From contig JANEZZ010001664.1 of assembly GCA_026122225.1 (NCBI GenBank), positions 248,001 to 312,000 of the forward strand: a stretch of 64,000 bases of DNA, in the 5' to 3' direction. Source of the DNA: Heloderma charlesbogerti (lineage: Eukaryota > Chordata > Lepidosauria > Squamata > Helodermatidae). The translations under genes and the position numbers were made by a program. The notes beneath the pieces were generated by a model. The model was not told the DNA's origin and searched no databases. It was given only the letters and a program-made list of their open reading frames with translations. Below, one piece after another: positions 22,168-32,500 of the stretch; position 1 is the first letter of the stretch, and every line of letters begins with the position of its first letter.

Positions 22168-22700
22168 ACCACCCAATATATTATTATTGTTATTATTTCT
22201 ATACCACCCAATATATTGTTGTTGTTGTTGTTGTTGTTGTCATTATTTCTATACCACCCAATATCTCTGGGGGGTTCACAAAAATGAATACCACAACACA
22301 TAGCATAAACAATATAAAATATGGAAGCTTAAAAAACTACAATATACAAGTACAAACAGAATAAAACCTAGCAGCAATGCAGAGATTTAAAATACAGATT
22401 TAAAACAGCAGAACTAAAAGACTAGAGTGCTAAAATGCTGGGAAGATAAAAAGTTCTTCACCTGGTGCCGAAAGAAGTACAACGTAGGTGCCTGGCAAAC
22501 CTCTCTTCCACAGCCCGGGTGCCCCAGCAGAAAAGCCCCTCTTCCTGGTAGTCACCCACCTCCCTTTCTTTGACAAGAGCTCCTGGAGAAGGAACCCTGA
22601 AGATGATCTTAGGATCCGGGCAAGTACATTGATCCTCCAAATGAAATGTCAGACGTGTTCAGGAAGTGGATGGCACATCTGAGAGCAGTTGGCTCACCCA
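22118..22700 (-). mobile_element. L2-type LINE 3' end with reiterated terminus
   Basis: On the minus strand it runs from C-terminal coding remnants (AGAAAAGCCCCTCTTCCTGG on plus) through the 3' UTR (AAAACCTAGCAGCAATGCAG on plus) to the terminal CCAGAGATATTGGGTGGTAT. The terminal 15-20 bases recur three times, separated by ATT/GTT microsatellite (22118-22260). The same 3' UTR occurs at 35790-36105 and 46308-47170. Confidence 0.8.
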
Positions 22701-24347
22701 AATGTGTTGGGTTTTTGCCTAGATAATTTAGATTGGTATTCCTGCACATTTCATCCCCCCTGTAGAGACTAAATGTCTCTACAGAAACATTTACAGAAAA
22801 CACCTGCATTCTTGCATATGTCAGCCATTCACGGCCCCCATTTGTGCACAACTAGATGTGCACATATTTTGCGGGTGCCATTTTGTTTTTGTAAAATGGC
22901 ACTTGTGGCATTCGCCGATGGCTCTCAGGTGAGTACAAGTGCAGTGGGGGGGGGCGAGCGAGGACAGGGGCTCAGCCAGTGTGGCTCGCTGGTGGGGGTG
23001 GAATTTGTCAGTCTCCTGGACCCACCCATATGCATGAATGTATGTATGTATATATTCATGGTTAGGAAGATACCAAACATGGCAAAATGTTTGATAAGTC
23101 TGGAACAAGTATGCCCTGCTATTTATGTAGTGCAGCTGACCTTGAACTAAACTAGACAGCTGGACCTATGTTATTTTAAAAACATTGTCATCACTTCGTA
23201 TCTGGGTTAATTTTCCTATATGGACTTTGCTGGTTCCTTTACCTTGGACCCTGGGAGAGGGCCCCTCCAATCTTCATCTGGTTCATAGGAACCAGTTCTT
23301 TAGAAATCTGCTTTTCCTTTTCCCTAATGGTTTGAAGTACACTACTATGTAGTTGGAAGTTTTAAGAACTGCATTTAACTAGTCTGAACTGGTAGGAGTT
23401 TAGGTGGAGCTAAGTAACAATTTAAACTGCAGCTAGTTTGGCCTATTATAATTTTTGTATGCTATAGCTATTCCTTTTGATGGTGTAATGCAATTTTTCT
23501 GATATGGTTTTCTAATAGGCCACAGAAAGAGTTAAACTGTAGTTTACTTTGCATGGTGTAATCATCACATATAACGATCACACAGTGGCGTGGTTCATGG
23601 TTACAACTGTATTTTCTCTGTAATCATTATATGTTTCACATTTTACTTCTGCATCTGATGTTCTTTTGCATTTCCTTTCCTTTCCTCTATAAATCAGTCA
23701 CATCTTAACACTTCCTGTGTGTCATGTTAATCATTTTTTTCAAAGTTAAAAAGCATTCACTGTTTTCCTGCTTGAGTTTTAGAATATGTTTTCAAATATA
23801 TTGAGCTTTTGAATAGCCTTGGGTCAGCTCTGGTTACACTTTCTCATCCATTGAGGCTCAGTCCTTTACTCACTTGCTAGCTTACTTTGATGCACTGAAG
23901 TGTTGCACTAAAGAAGGACTTTTGGATTATGATTTTCAAAGAGTTTAAATAGAAAAAAAATGTATTGTAAATAATTTGTTTATGATGATCGGTGAGATAA
24001 CAGGAAGCAGAAATGCTATTTAAATTTGGTAGACTGTGTAAACCACTGCTTTCTGTTGCTGGTACGTTTTGTAAAACACTGCTTTTTGTGGTCAAAACAC
24101 ATTCTCCCTACTTCCCCTGAGCTGTGGATGCCACGTTCTCTGCAGTTCTGCATAAAACCCAATGTCTCCTTCATTCTGAAATGTCCTTGCAAAAACCTAG
24201 TGGTGTTCAAGTGGTGTGTGCAAGGAGTAGAAGCTTCCCTGGTGTTACTGCACGGTGGGATACAGTAAAGAGGGTAGCTGCAATTGCTGGGCAGCTGCAA
24301 TTCACATGCCTAAAAAAGTGGCTAGCAGCACCCAGCATGGGTACAAG
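22701..24347. other. No gene seen
   Basis: Anonymous. A small hairpin GCCATTTTGTTTTTGTAAAATGGC-like segment lies at 22878-22902, and CTCAGGTGAGTAC at 22924-22936 looks like a splice donor, perhaps from a decayed hAT-like element. Confidence 0.35.
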
Positions 24348-24445
24348 TAGGGATGTGCAGATTTTGTAAAATCCATTCCATCTGCATTTCGTGTATTGTC
24401 AGATGTCTTTTGTTCCATCCTCCGCTCATTGACGGAATCATATTT
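24348..24445 (+). mobile_element. hAT-like element, second family, left end only
   Basis: TAGGGATGTGCAGATTTTGT and TTGTCAGATGTC match the terminal block of 39834-40210. Cut off by the BovB sequence. Confidence 0.6.
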
Positions 24446-24895
24446 ATTGTTAGTAATGCTTCCTAAGGCCCACTTGACTTCACTATTTAGGATGTCTGGC
24501 TCAGGTTCAGTGACCGCACTATCATGGCTATCAGGGACATTAAGATCTTTCCTGTATAGTTCTTCTGTGTATTCTTTCCACCTCTTCTTAATCTCATCTG
24601 CTTCTGTTAGGTCCTTGACTTCTTTGTCCTTTGTTATGCCCGTCTATGCACAAAACGTTCCCTTGAGATCTCTGATTTTCTTGAAAAGGTCTCTAGTCTT
24701 TCCCATTCTATTGTATGCCTCGATTTCTTTGCATTGTTCATTTAAGAAGGCCTTCTTGTCTCTCCTTGCTATTCTCTGGAACTCTGCATTCAGTTGGATA
24801 TATCTTCCCCTTTCTCCCTTGCTTTTCGCTTCCCTTCTTTCCTCAGCTACTTGTAAAGCCTCATCAGACAGCCACTTTGCTTTATTGCATTTCTG

Positions 24896-25559
24896 TTACT
24901 TTGGGATGGATTGAGTTGCTGCCTCCTGAACAATGTTACGGACCTCTGTCCATAGTTCCTCAGGCACTCTGTCTATCAGGTCTAATCCCTTAAATCTATT
25001 CCTCACCTCCACTGTATATTCATAAGGGATATGATTTAGGTCATACCTGAATGGTTTAGTGGTTTTCCCTACGTTCTTCAATTTAAGCTGAAATTTTGCA
25101 ATAAGAAGCTCATGATCTGAGCCACAGTCAGCTCCAGGTCTTGTTTTTACTGACTGTATGGTGCTTCTCCATCTTTTGGCTGCAAAGGACATAATCAATC
25201 TGATTTTGATATTGACCATCTGGTGATGTCCATGTGTAGAGTCGCCTCTTGTACTGTTGGAAAAGAATGTTTGCTATGATCAGCATGTTCTCTTGGAAAA
25301 ACTCTATTAGCTTTTGTCCTGCTTCATTCTGTACACCAAGGCCATGCTTGCCTGTTATCCCGGTGATTTCTTGACTTCCTACTTTAGCATTCCTATCCCC
25401 TATGATGAAGAGAACATCTTTTTTTGGTGTTAGTTCTAGAAGGTGTTGTAGGTCTTCATAGAACTGATCAGCTTCAACTTTTTCAGCCTCAGTGGTTGGG
25501 GCATAGACTTGAATTACTGTGATGTTGAATGGTTTGCCTACGATTTGTACTGAGATCAT
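24896..25559 (-). pseudogene. BovB endonuclease, frameshifted
   Basis: Encodes VYAPTTEAEKVEADQF, IGDRNAKVGSQEI, YTWTSPDGQYQNQIDYVLC, then after a one-base insertion CGSDHELLIAKFQLK and the linker. The catalytic motifs survive, but the frame is broken between ID and SDH. Closely related to the intact copy. Confidence 0.88.
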
Positions 25560-25599
25560 GCTATTGTTTTTGAGATTGTACCCCAGTACTGCTTTTCCC

Positions 25600-26547
25600 T
25601 AGGGGTGGACGAAAGTCGCTTACCTGTCGTCGAAGGCCGTTCGCGGTGGGGGGGAGCGCTTCGCTGGTCCCCCCGCGAAGTTCAGGCCAGGGGGGGAGGC
25701 TTCCCGCCTCGCCCGGCCGAAATTCAGGCCGGGGGGGAGGCTCCCCGCCTCGCCCGGCCGAAATTCAGGCCGGGGAGGAGGCTTCCTGCCTCGCCCGGCC
25801 GCGAACGCGGAAGTAAAAAAAAAAAAAGCCCCCTGATAGGCTACGTGACGATTCACGTAGCCTATCACGGCTAGATCTGCAAAGTCAGCCGTGATAGGCT
25901 ACGTGAATCGTCACGTAGCCTATCCCGGGTGACTTTAAAAAAAAAAAAGCGCGTACGCGAATGGCGGCCCCCATAGGGAGCTGCCATTCGCGTTCCTTAT
26001 TTAGTGGCTGTAGTCTACGTAAATGTTTACGTAGACTACGGCAAAAATAAGGGCAACGCAAATAGCGTTGCCCTTATTTTCGCCGTAGTCTACGTAAACA
26101 TTTACGTAGACTACAGCCACTAAATAAGGAACGGGAATGGCGGCTCCCTATGGGGGCCGCCATTATCTGTACACACTTTTTTTTTTTTTTTAAGTCACCC
26201 GGGATAGGCTACGTGACGATTCACGTAGCCTATCACAGCTGACTTGGCAAATCTAGCCGTGATAGGCTACGTGAATCGTCACGTAGCCTATCAGGGGACG
26301 TGTTTTTTTTTTTTCTTTGATTGCAATGGCGGGGGCGGCAGCCGGTCGAAAGACCGGCTGCCGCTCCCGCCCCGCTCGAACACCGGACGAACCACCAGCC
26401 GGACCCGCCGCCGGGAGGGACATTCAGGGAAGGTAAGTCCCGTCCCGGGGGGGTGCGGAGGATTTCTCACCGAAACTTGTTCGGGGGGCCGAACGCGTTG
26501 GCGCTCGGCCCCCCGAAGTTTCGGGGAGAAATTCTCCGCCATCCCTA
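25600..26547 (+). mobile_element. Palindromic hAT-like element, copy G (best preserved)
   Basis: L end TAGGGGTGGACGAAAGTC, R end GAGAAATTCTCCGCCATCCCTA, perfect 8-bp duplication CTTTTCCC (25592-25599, 26548-26555) within BovB. The centre (25830-26297) is one near-complete inverted repeat of 468 bp made of smaller palindromes. Donors outward at 25618-25626 (reverse, AGGTAAGC) and 26431-26438 (AGGTAAGT). ATG 26326 in the context TTGCAATGGC opens MAGAAAGRKTGCRSRP and stays open for about 105 bases up to the donor. The R-end hairpin (26457-26530) pairs AACTTGTTCGGGGGGCCGAA with its inverse. Confidence 0.95.
25830..26297. repeat. Giant composite palindrome in copy G
   Basis: Arms of about 230 bases pair around a five-base centre (26060-26064) flanked by GGGCAACGC/GCGTTGCCC. 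Each arm holds two TGATAGGCTACGTGACGA-type palindromes, one TAGTCTACGTAAATGT-type palindrome and one ATGGCGGCCCCCATAGGGAG-type block, in mirror order. Confidence 0.92.
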
Positions 26548-26962
26548 CTTTTCCCACCTTTTTATTGACTATGAGTACTACTCCATTTCTTCTAAGGGAT
26601 TCTTGCCCCACAGTAGTAGATATGATGGTCACCTGAATTAAATTCGCCCATGCTTGTCCATTTTAGTTCACTGATTCCCAAGATGTCGATGTTCAATCTT
26701 GCCATCTCATGTTTGACCACCTCCAGCTTACCTTGATTTATTGATCTTACATTCCAGGTTCCTAAACAATATTGTTCTTCACAGCATCAGATTTTCTTTT
26801 CACCACCAGACACATCCACAGCTGAGTGTCCTTTTGGCTTTGGCCCAGCCGCTTCACTCTTTCTGGCACTACTTGGAAATTCCCTCTGCTCTTCCCCAGT
26901 AGTATATTGGACACCTTCCGACCTGAGGGGCTCATCTTCCGGTGTCATATCTTTTAGTCTTG

Positions 26963-27050
26963 TGACAAAATGTGGTCTACTGGAGAAGGAAATGGCAACC
27001 CACTCCAGTATTCCTGCCAAGAAAACCCCATGAAATGTATCACAAGGCTG
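26963..27050 (+). repeat. Inverted 5' segment of the BovB copy
   Basis: GACAAAATGTGGTCTACTGG ... ATGTATCACAAGG is the reverse complement of 32607-32695 of the intact copy, in reversed order at the 5' end of this copy, with an overlap of a few bases at the junction. Confidence 0.88.
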
Positions 27051-27715
27051 TTTTGTTGTATGCTATCCCTTTTCCCTTTTCCTTTTTGTAAATAACCATA
27101 CCACTTATCATAATTGAAAGTGTGTGCTTTGTTCCAATTAAACCTTGGTACTAAGTCCAGAGCTTCCCTCTTAGTTATTGCTACTGTTAAAGATTTCAGG
27201 TCTAAGGCTTTGAAATAGAGGGTCCCTGCCGGCTTCATAAGCCTTAAGGGTGTCCTGTAAGGTCTGCAAGTCCCCTAGCTTAAGCTGAGTTGGGCATAAG
27301 GGATAGTGGCAACCACCCTTGCTGGGTTGGTGTTCAGCCTGAGCAAGCTTTTGTCACTGCCTACATTTCTGGAGTTAGGGCATCCCCCTTCTTCTTTTCA
27401 TAGGTGGGAAGGAGACAAAGAAACCTTGAACAATTTGTTCAACCATTGCATAGTGTCCACGGTGAAAAGGTGAGCCCTTTATTGCTCCTGCCACTAGCAT
27501 TTTGACTTGGCAAACCCTTAAAGATGCAGCAGTTTGCTTTCAGCAAAGAATGGGCTAGATAATTTAAATGGCTTTAATTCCAGTAATGTCAAGTTACTTG
27601 AAGTCCATGGATATCTGTTCTCGTATTCGTCACATCTCTCTATTCCATTGTGGGAAGGAAAGATGATACAGAGAAATGGACAGTAAATGAATAATTTAAT
27701 TTCATTCCTACATTT
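27051..27715. other. Unidentified sequence, weakly coding-like on the minus strand
   Basis: Minus-strand frames give stretches such as DLQTLQDTLKAYEAGRDPLF and DLVPRFNWNKAHTFNYDKWY. I do not recognise a family; a decayed viral or transposon gag-like region is possible but unsupported. Confidence 0.3.
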
Positions 27716-28058
27716 ATATTATTATTATTGTTGTTGTTGTTATTGTTGTTGTTATTATTATTAATTTCTTCTAAACAGCCCCATAGCCAAAGATCTCTGG
27801 GCTGTTTACAAGGATTAAAAATCATTAAAATACAGTACACACAGTTTAAAAACCATTTACATAAAAACACACAGACAGTATACACACACATAAAAAATCA
27901 AAAAACAACTTTGAGCAATCAACCATTTGAACTACCGAGCTCTGGCCACTTAGTATTCTCATCCTTAACTTTATGTACACCCATAGTATTCAGACTTTCT
28001 ACCTCCTTCAAATACCTTCAGAACTGATTTGTGTGCTGAGGACCCCCTTACAGATTGC
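27716..28058 (-). mobile_element. L2-type LINE 3' end
   Basis: Terminal microsatellite (ATT/GTT, 27716-27765), then AGCCCCATAGCCAAAGATCT and CTGGGCTGTTTACAAGGATT on plus, the inverted terminal stem of an L2 3' end. Confidence 0.65.
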
Positions 28059-28066
28059 CAACAAAT

Positions 28067-28447
28067 TAAGGATGCTGGAGAAATTCGAGATGGACTAAAA
28101 TGAGCTCGGATTTCTAAGAATCTGACCTGCCGAATCCACTGTGGAGCGACCCCCTCAGGCCCTGCGGAGTCTGTGGACTTTTGGATGATTTTTTTTACTT
28201 TCCCAAAATTTACTCATATGAATCTGTAGAAAAATACATACGTTTCTGCCGAGGAAACGTAAAATGGAATAGGGGACAATACATTAAATGTTACCTACTG
28301 GGGTAAAATATGTAAGTATTTCTGTATTTTTCCGCATGACGGGGAAAAAAAAATCACTTCCATCTGTAGGCACTTGACAGAACTAAAGGGACCTGACAAT
28401 CCACAAAACACAGACGGAACAGATTTTAGACAGCCCGTACATCCCTA
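28067..28447 (-). mobile_element. hAT-like element, second family
   Basis: Ends TAAGGATGCTGGAGAAATTC and ACAGCCCGTACATCCCTA. Flanks CAACAAAT / CACCAAAT agree at 7 of 8. Contains GGCACTTGACAG and GGATTTCTAAGAATCTGACC near the ends; A/T-rich centre. Same family as 39834-40210. Confidence 0.8.
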
Positions 28448-28498
28448 CACCAAATCCCTGAGTGTTGTTATGAAATATTCTGTGACGCATTGTACAGT

Positions 28499-29233
28499 TA
28501 GGGATGTACGAATCCCTTACCTTGCTCCGCTTAGGGGCATCCGCAGTGGGAGGGAGGCAATCCGTCCCTCCCCCCAGAATCCTGCCCGGCTGGCTCCGCT
28601 CTGTGGCAAGGCTGCGGAGCCGCCGGCCGGGAACAGCCGCAGCCGGACATCTGGCTGCTGCAGGGCTGTGGCCACAACTGGTGGCTGCTACGCTGGTCGC
28701 CATTTGCGTGCGTCCCTGCCAAGCCATGATAGGCTACGTAAGTATCTACATAGCCTATCACGGCAAAAGACAGGGACGCAAATGGCATAGTGGCCACCAT
28801 TTGTGTCCCTGCCAAGCCGTGATAAGCTACGTAAGTATCTACATAGCCTATCACGGCAAAAGACAGGGATGCAAATGGCGGCTGCTATGCCATTTGCGTC
28901 CCTGCCTTTTGCCATGGTAGGCTATGTAGATACTTGCGTAGCCTATCATGACTTGGCAGGGACACAAATGGCGGCCGGCGTAGCAGCTGCCATTTGCGCC
29001 CGCAGCCCAACAGTGGCTGGAAGATGACCCGGAGCCGCTGCTGGAGCCGCCACTGGAGCCACCGCTCCCAGAGCTGCCACTGGAGCCGCCGCCGCCACCA
29101 AGTAGGATCTGTCCTGGGGGGATTTTGCGGGGTGGCAGGGGGATTGCCCCGTTCTGCCACAGACTCGGGGGGGGGCAGATTCTAAAGAATCTGGCCTCAT
29201 TGGAGTCCATGGCAGAATTCTCCAACATCCCTA
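28499..29233 (+). mobile_element. Palindromic hAT-like element, copy H
   Basis: L end TAGGGATGTACGAATCCC, R end GAATTCTCCAACATCCCTA, duplication TGTACAGT / TGTAGAGT (7 of 8). Four palindromes of the GATAGGCTACGTAAGTATC type at about 28722-28765, 28816-28860 and 28908-28955, separated by GCAAATGGC/GCCATTTGC blocks. Left donor AGGTAAGG (reverse, about 28515); the right one is lost. Confidence 0.92.
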
Positions 29234-29571
29234 TGTAGAGTGCATGTTCAGTTCTTGGCCAGCCTCTTGGGTATTGGCCCACCTGAGCTCAAAGAGGTCT
29301 CTAGAATACACCTATCACTCTCCTACGTCAGCACATTGCATGGGGAAAACCAGTAGTGATGGGCGGCAAAGGGAAACATGCCTGCCGTTGGTGGTTATCT
29401 TATTGGGCAACCCCTAATAAGTTTCCTAAAAACTCCAGCATTCCCTGGGAGGAACCCAAGTTTAAATCCACTCATTTAAAGCAAGCCCCCTGATTCAGTG
29501 TGTTCATAGAATCAGGGCTGTTTTAACGTGGACCTTTGGTGACAGTGACAAACTGCATCCTTTCTTTTTGC
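29234..29571. other. No gene seen
   Basis: Short anonymous stretch between copy H and the full-length BovB. Confidence 0.4.
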
Positions 29572-29584
29572 AGCTGATACAGTT

Positions 29585-32500
29585 TGTTGTTGTTGTTCAG
29601 TCGTTCAGTCGTGTCCGACTCTTCGTGACCCCATGGACCATAGCACGCCAGGCCTTCCTGCCCTGCGCTCTCTCCCGGAGCGTGCTCAAGTTCATATTCA
29701 TTGCATCCGTGATGCTATCTAGCCATCTCATCCTCTGCCGTCCCCTTCTCCTTTTGCCTTCAGTCTTTCCCAGCATCAGGGTCTTTTCCAGGGAGTTTCC
29801 TCTTCGCATTAGGTGGCCAAAATATTGGAGCTTCAGCTTCATTATCTGTCCTTCCAATGAGCACTCAGGGTTGATTTCCTTTAGGATGGACTGATTTGAC
29901 CTCCTTGCAGTCCAGGGGACTCGTAAGAGTCTTCTCCAGCACCACAGTTCGAAAGCATCAATTCTTCGGCGCTCAGCCTTCCTTATAGTCCAGCTCTCAC
30001 AGCCATACATTACTACTGGGAAAACCATAGCTTTGATTAGACGGACCTTTGTCGGCAAGGTGATGTCTCTGCTTCTTACTATGCTGTCTAGGTTTGCCAT
30101 AGCTTTCCTCCCAAGGAGCAAGCGTCTTTTAATTTCATGGCTACAGTCACCATCTGCGGTGATCTTGGAGCCCAAGAAAGTAAAATCTGTCACTGCTTCC
30201 ATTTCTTCCCCTTCTATATGCCAGGAAGTGATAGGGCCAGATGACATGATCTTCGTTTTTTTAATGTTGAGTTTCAAACCAGCTTTTGCACTCTCCTCTT
30301 TCACCCTCAACAAGAGGCTCTTGAGATCCTCTTCGCTTTCTGCCATTAGGGTGGTATCGTCTGCATATCGGAGGTTGTTGATAATTCTCCCGGCAATCTT
30401 AATTCCGACCTCTGATTCATCCAATCCGGCATTTCTCATGATGTACTCTGCATATAAGTTAAATAAGCAGGGTGACAATATGCAGCCTTGTCGTACTCCT
30501 TTCCCAATTTTGAACCAATCGGTTGTTCCATGTCTGGTTCTTACTGTTGCTTCTTGACCCTCGTACAGGTTTCTCAGGAGACAGGTAAGGTGGTCTGGTA
30601 CTCCCATCACTTTAAGAATTTGCCACAGTTTGTTGTGATCCACACAATCAAAGGCTTTAGCGTAGTCAATGAAGCAGAAATAGATGTTTTTCTGGAATTC
30701 TCTTGCTTTCTCCATGATGCAGTGAATGTTGGCGATTTGATCTCTAGTTCCTCTGCCTCTTCTAAACCCAGCTTGTACTTCCGGTAGTTCTCGGTTCGCA
30801 TACTGCTGAAGCCTAGCTTGTAGGATTTTGAGCATCACCTTGCTGGCATGTGAAATGAGCGCAATTGTGCGGTAGTTTGAACACTCTTTGGCGTTGCCCT
30901 TCTTTGGAATTGGAATGTAAACTGACCTTTTCCAGTCTTGTGGCCACTGTTGAGTGTTCCAGATTTGTTGGCATATTGAATGCAGCACTTTAACAGCATC
31001 ATCTTTTAGGATTTTAAATAGCTCGGCTGGAATACTGTCATCTCCGCTAGCTTTGTTGTTACTAATGCTTCCTAAGGCCCACTTGACTTCACTCTCTAAG
31101 ATGTCCGGCTCAAGTTCAGTGACCGCACTATCATGGCTATCAGAGACATTCAGATCTTTCTTGTATAGTTCTTCTGTGTATTCTTGCCACCTCTTCTTAA
31201 TCTCATCTGCTTCTGTTAGGTCCCTGCCTTCTTTGTCCTTTATCATGCCCGTCTTTGCACAAAACGTTCCCCTGAGATCTCCAATTTTCTTGAAGAGATC
31301 TCTAGTCTTTCCCATTCTGTTGTTTTCCTCGATTTCTTTACATTGTTCATTTAAGAAGGCCTTCTTGTCTCTCCTTGCTATTCTCTGGAACTCTGCATTC
31401 AGTTGGGTATACCTTCCCCTTTCTCCCTTGCTTTTCGCTTCCCTTCTTTCCTCAGCTACTTGTAAAGCCTCATCAGACAGCCACTTGGCTTTCTTGCATT
31501 TCTTTTTCTTTGGGACGGATTTCGTTGCTGCCTCCTGAACAATGTTACGGACCTCCATCCATAGTTCCTCAGGCACTCTGTCTATCAGGTCTAATCCCTG
31601 AAATCTATTCCTCACCTCCACTGTATATTCATCAGGGATATGATTTAGGTCATACCTGAACGGTTTAGTGGTTTTCCCGACATTCTTCAATTTAAGCCGA
31701 AATTTTGCAAGAAGCAGCTCATGATCTGAGCCACAGTCAGCTCCAGGTCTTGTTTTTACTGACTGTATGGAGCTTCTCCATCTTTGGCTGCAAAGGACAT
31801 AATCAATCTGATTTCGATATTGACCATCTGGTGACGTCCATGTGTAGAGTCGCCTCTTGTGCTGTTGGAAAAGAGTGTTTGCTATGATCAGCATGTTCTC
31901 TTGGCAAAACTCTATTAGCTTTTGTCCTGCTTCATTTTGTACACCAAGGCCATGCCTGCCTGTTATCCCGGTGATTTCTTGACTTCCTACTTTAGCATTC
32001 CAATCCCCTATGATGAAGAGGACATCTTTTTTTGGTGTTAGTTCTAGAAGGTGTTGTAGGTCTTCATAGAACCGATCAACCTCAGCTTCTTCGGCCTCAG
32101 TGGTTGGGGCATAGACTTGAATTACTGTGATGTTGAATGGTTTGCCTTGGATTCGTACTGAGATCATTCTATCATTTTTAAGATTGTACCCCAGTACTGC
32201 TTTTCCCACCCTTTTGTTGACTATGAGTGCTACTCCATTTCTTCTAAGGGATTCTTGCCCACAATAGTAGATATGATGGTCACCTGAATTAAATTCGCCC
32301 ATGCCTGTCCATTTTAGTTCGCTGATTCCCAAGATGTCGATGTTCAATCTTGCCATCTCATGTTTGACCACCTCCAGCTTACCTTGATTCATTGATCTGA
32401 CATTCCAGGTTCCTAAACAATATTGTTCTTTACAGCATCGGATTTTCTTTTCACCGCCAGACACATCCACAGCTGAGTGTCCTTTCGGGTTTGGCCCAGC

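Larger units (their letters stand above)
24446..27050 (-). mobile_element. BovB LINE, 5' half, with 5' inversion and nested copy G
   Basis: Matches the intact BovB copy from about 31065 to 32690, interrupted by copy G at 25600-26547. Two frames remain for the endonuclease (25128-25559 and 24896-25219 minus), separated by an extra T near 25174. The RT half and 3' end are absent. At 26963 the last stretch turns round and is the reverse complement of the expected 5' sequence. Confidence 0.92.

Noticed and set aside
25830..26297. microRNA precursor or other structured RNA gene
   Set aside because: The hairpins are long and explained by transposon palindromes; without transcript data an RNA gene cannot be supported.
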